From Flavobacteriaceae bacterium UBA1682 (GTDB taxonomy: Bacteria > Bacteroidota > Bacteroidia > Flavobacteriales > Flavobacteriaceae), in NCBI GenBank assembly GCA_002320285.1, contig DCKE01000019.1, forward strand, positions 77,613 to 141,612: DNA of 64,000 nucleotides, read 5' to 3'. Positions 63,942-64,000 of this stretch are shown here, piece by piece. How positions within the stretch are numbered: position 1 is the first letter of the stretch; the number at the start of each line of letters is the position of its first letter. Below the pieces are notes generated by a model. That model did not search any database. It was given only the letters and a program-made list of their open reading frames with translations, and was not told where the DNA came from. Made by a program: the position numbers and the translations under genes.

Positions 63942-64000
63942 ATACGCAGATGGGCTCATCCGCATATGGGCTCATCCGCAGATGGGCTTATACGCAGATG
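63942..64000. repeat. 16-bp tandem repeat running off the right edge
   Basis: Units of ATACGCAGATGGGCTC type begin at 63942, 63958, 63974 and 63990, with only one or two base differences between copies. The number beyond the edge is unknown. A plus-strand frame opening at 63864 runs through the repeats, but 16 bp is not a multiple of three and I do not regard it as a gene. Confidence 0.75.

Noticed and set aside
63864..64000. Plus-strand frame open to the right edge through the 16-bp repeats
   Set aside because: It depends on the repeats, whose 16-bp period shifts frame in each unit; no promoter or protein-like motif.

Overview
The window is a chromosomal segment of a Bacteroidetes bacterium, almost certainly of class Flavobacteriia; the genus cannot be fixed from sequence alone. 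The evidence is AT-rich DNA, type IX secretion (T9SS) C-terminal sorting domains of both type A and type B, a PorP/SprF outer-membrane protein, a PorE-like OmpA protein, lipoproteins with an acidic SNDD or NDD stretch after the lipobox cysteine, RlmF, DUF4199, DUF1569 and DUF1801 proteins, and several promoters of the Bacteroidetes type (TTG, 17-23 nt, TAnnTTTG). I see no tRNA, rRNA, CRISPR array, prophage or intact insertion sequence.

Layout. (1) 1-9736: a surface-protein region on the minus strand. The left edge cuts a >1290-residue protein of repeated Fn3 and cleaved-adhesin modules with a choice-of-anchor-L domain. Next is a two-gene operon with a 1584-residue MBG/Ig adhesin carrying a type A T9SS signal, followed by a beta-barrel. 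A TPR-membrane-HTH regulator (10148-11866) is read divergently. (2) 12063-14779: a compact secreted metal/thiol cluster of a Cys/His-rich peptide, two HMA proteins, a TlpA-like thioredoxin and a barrel, probably for copper or a related soft metal. (3) 14979-18354: a PhoX-like lipoprotein and a diheme peroxidase with a long N-terminal extension, separated by a terminator-like hairpin. (4) 18623-22050: small stress or housekeeping proteins (VOC, SRPBCC, DUF4199, DinB-like, DUF1801, YdeI). (5) 22294-26699: a Crp/Fnr regulator, an in-frame GNAT-pirin fusion, a META lipoprotein, a membrane protein and an SDR whose catalytic Tyr is Phe.

(6) 26770-36373: the clearest system, a three-gene T9SS surface-adhesin operon. 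It encodes a 2218-residue protein with ten about 78-residue Ig-like repeats, a DUF11 domain and a type B (gliding-associated) C-terminus, then its likely PorP/SprF partner and a PorE-like TPR/propeller/OmpA protein, closed by a terminator. (7) 37342-50766: mixed housekeeping and transport genes (DUF1003, RlmF, lipoproteins, a Crp regulator, an esterase, DUF421, a split ChrA pair, acetyltransferases, PdxH-like, GrpB, OsmC), plus an unlisted 58-residue Cys-rich secreted peptide at 38071-38247. (8) 50816-57396: PoxB, an MFS carrier, a Fic protein and a decayed stretch with a frameshifted XRE-regulator remnant. A 33-bp imperfect repeat array lies between poxB and the MFS gene. (9) 57539-63741: an AraC regulator divergent from a cupin gene, then a PepSY reductase-like protein with a siderophore-type TonB receptor and a cytochrome b561-like protein, suggesting iron uptake. 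The right edge enters a 16-bp tandem repeat.

The most distinctive material is the two adhesin loci with their dedicated partners, the HMA/thioredoxin/Cys-rich metal cluster, the small Cys-rich peptide and the 33-bp hendecad-like repeat array. These calls come from reading sequence and from family knowledge; no database search was run.
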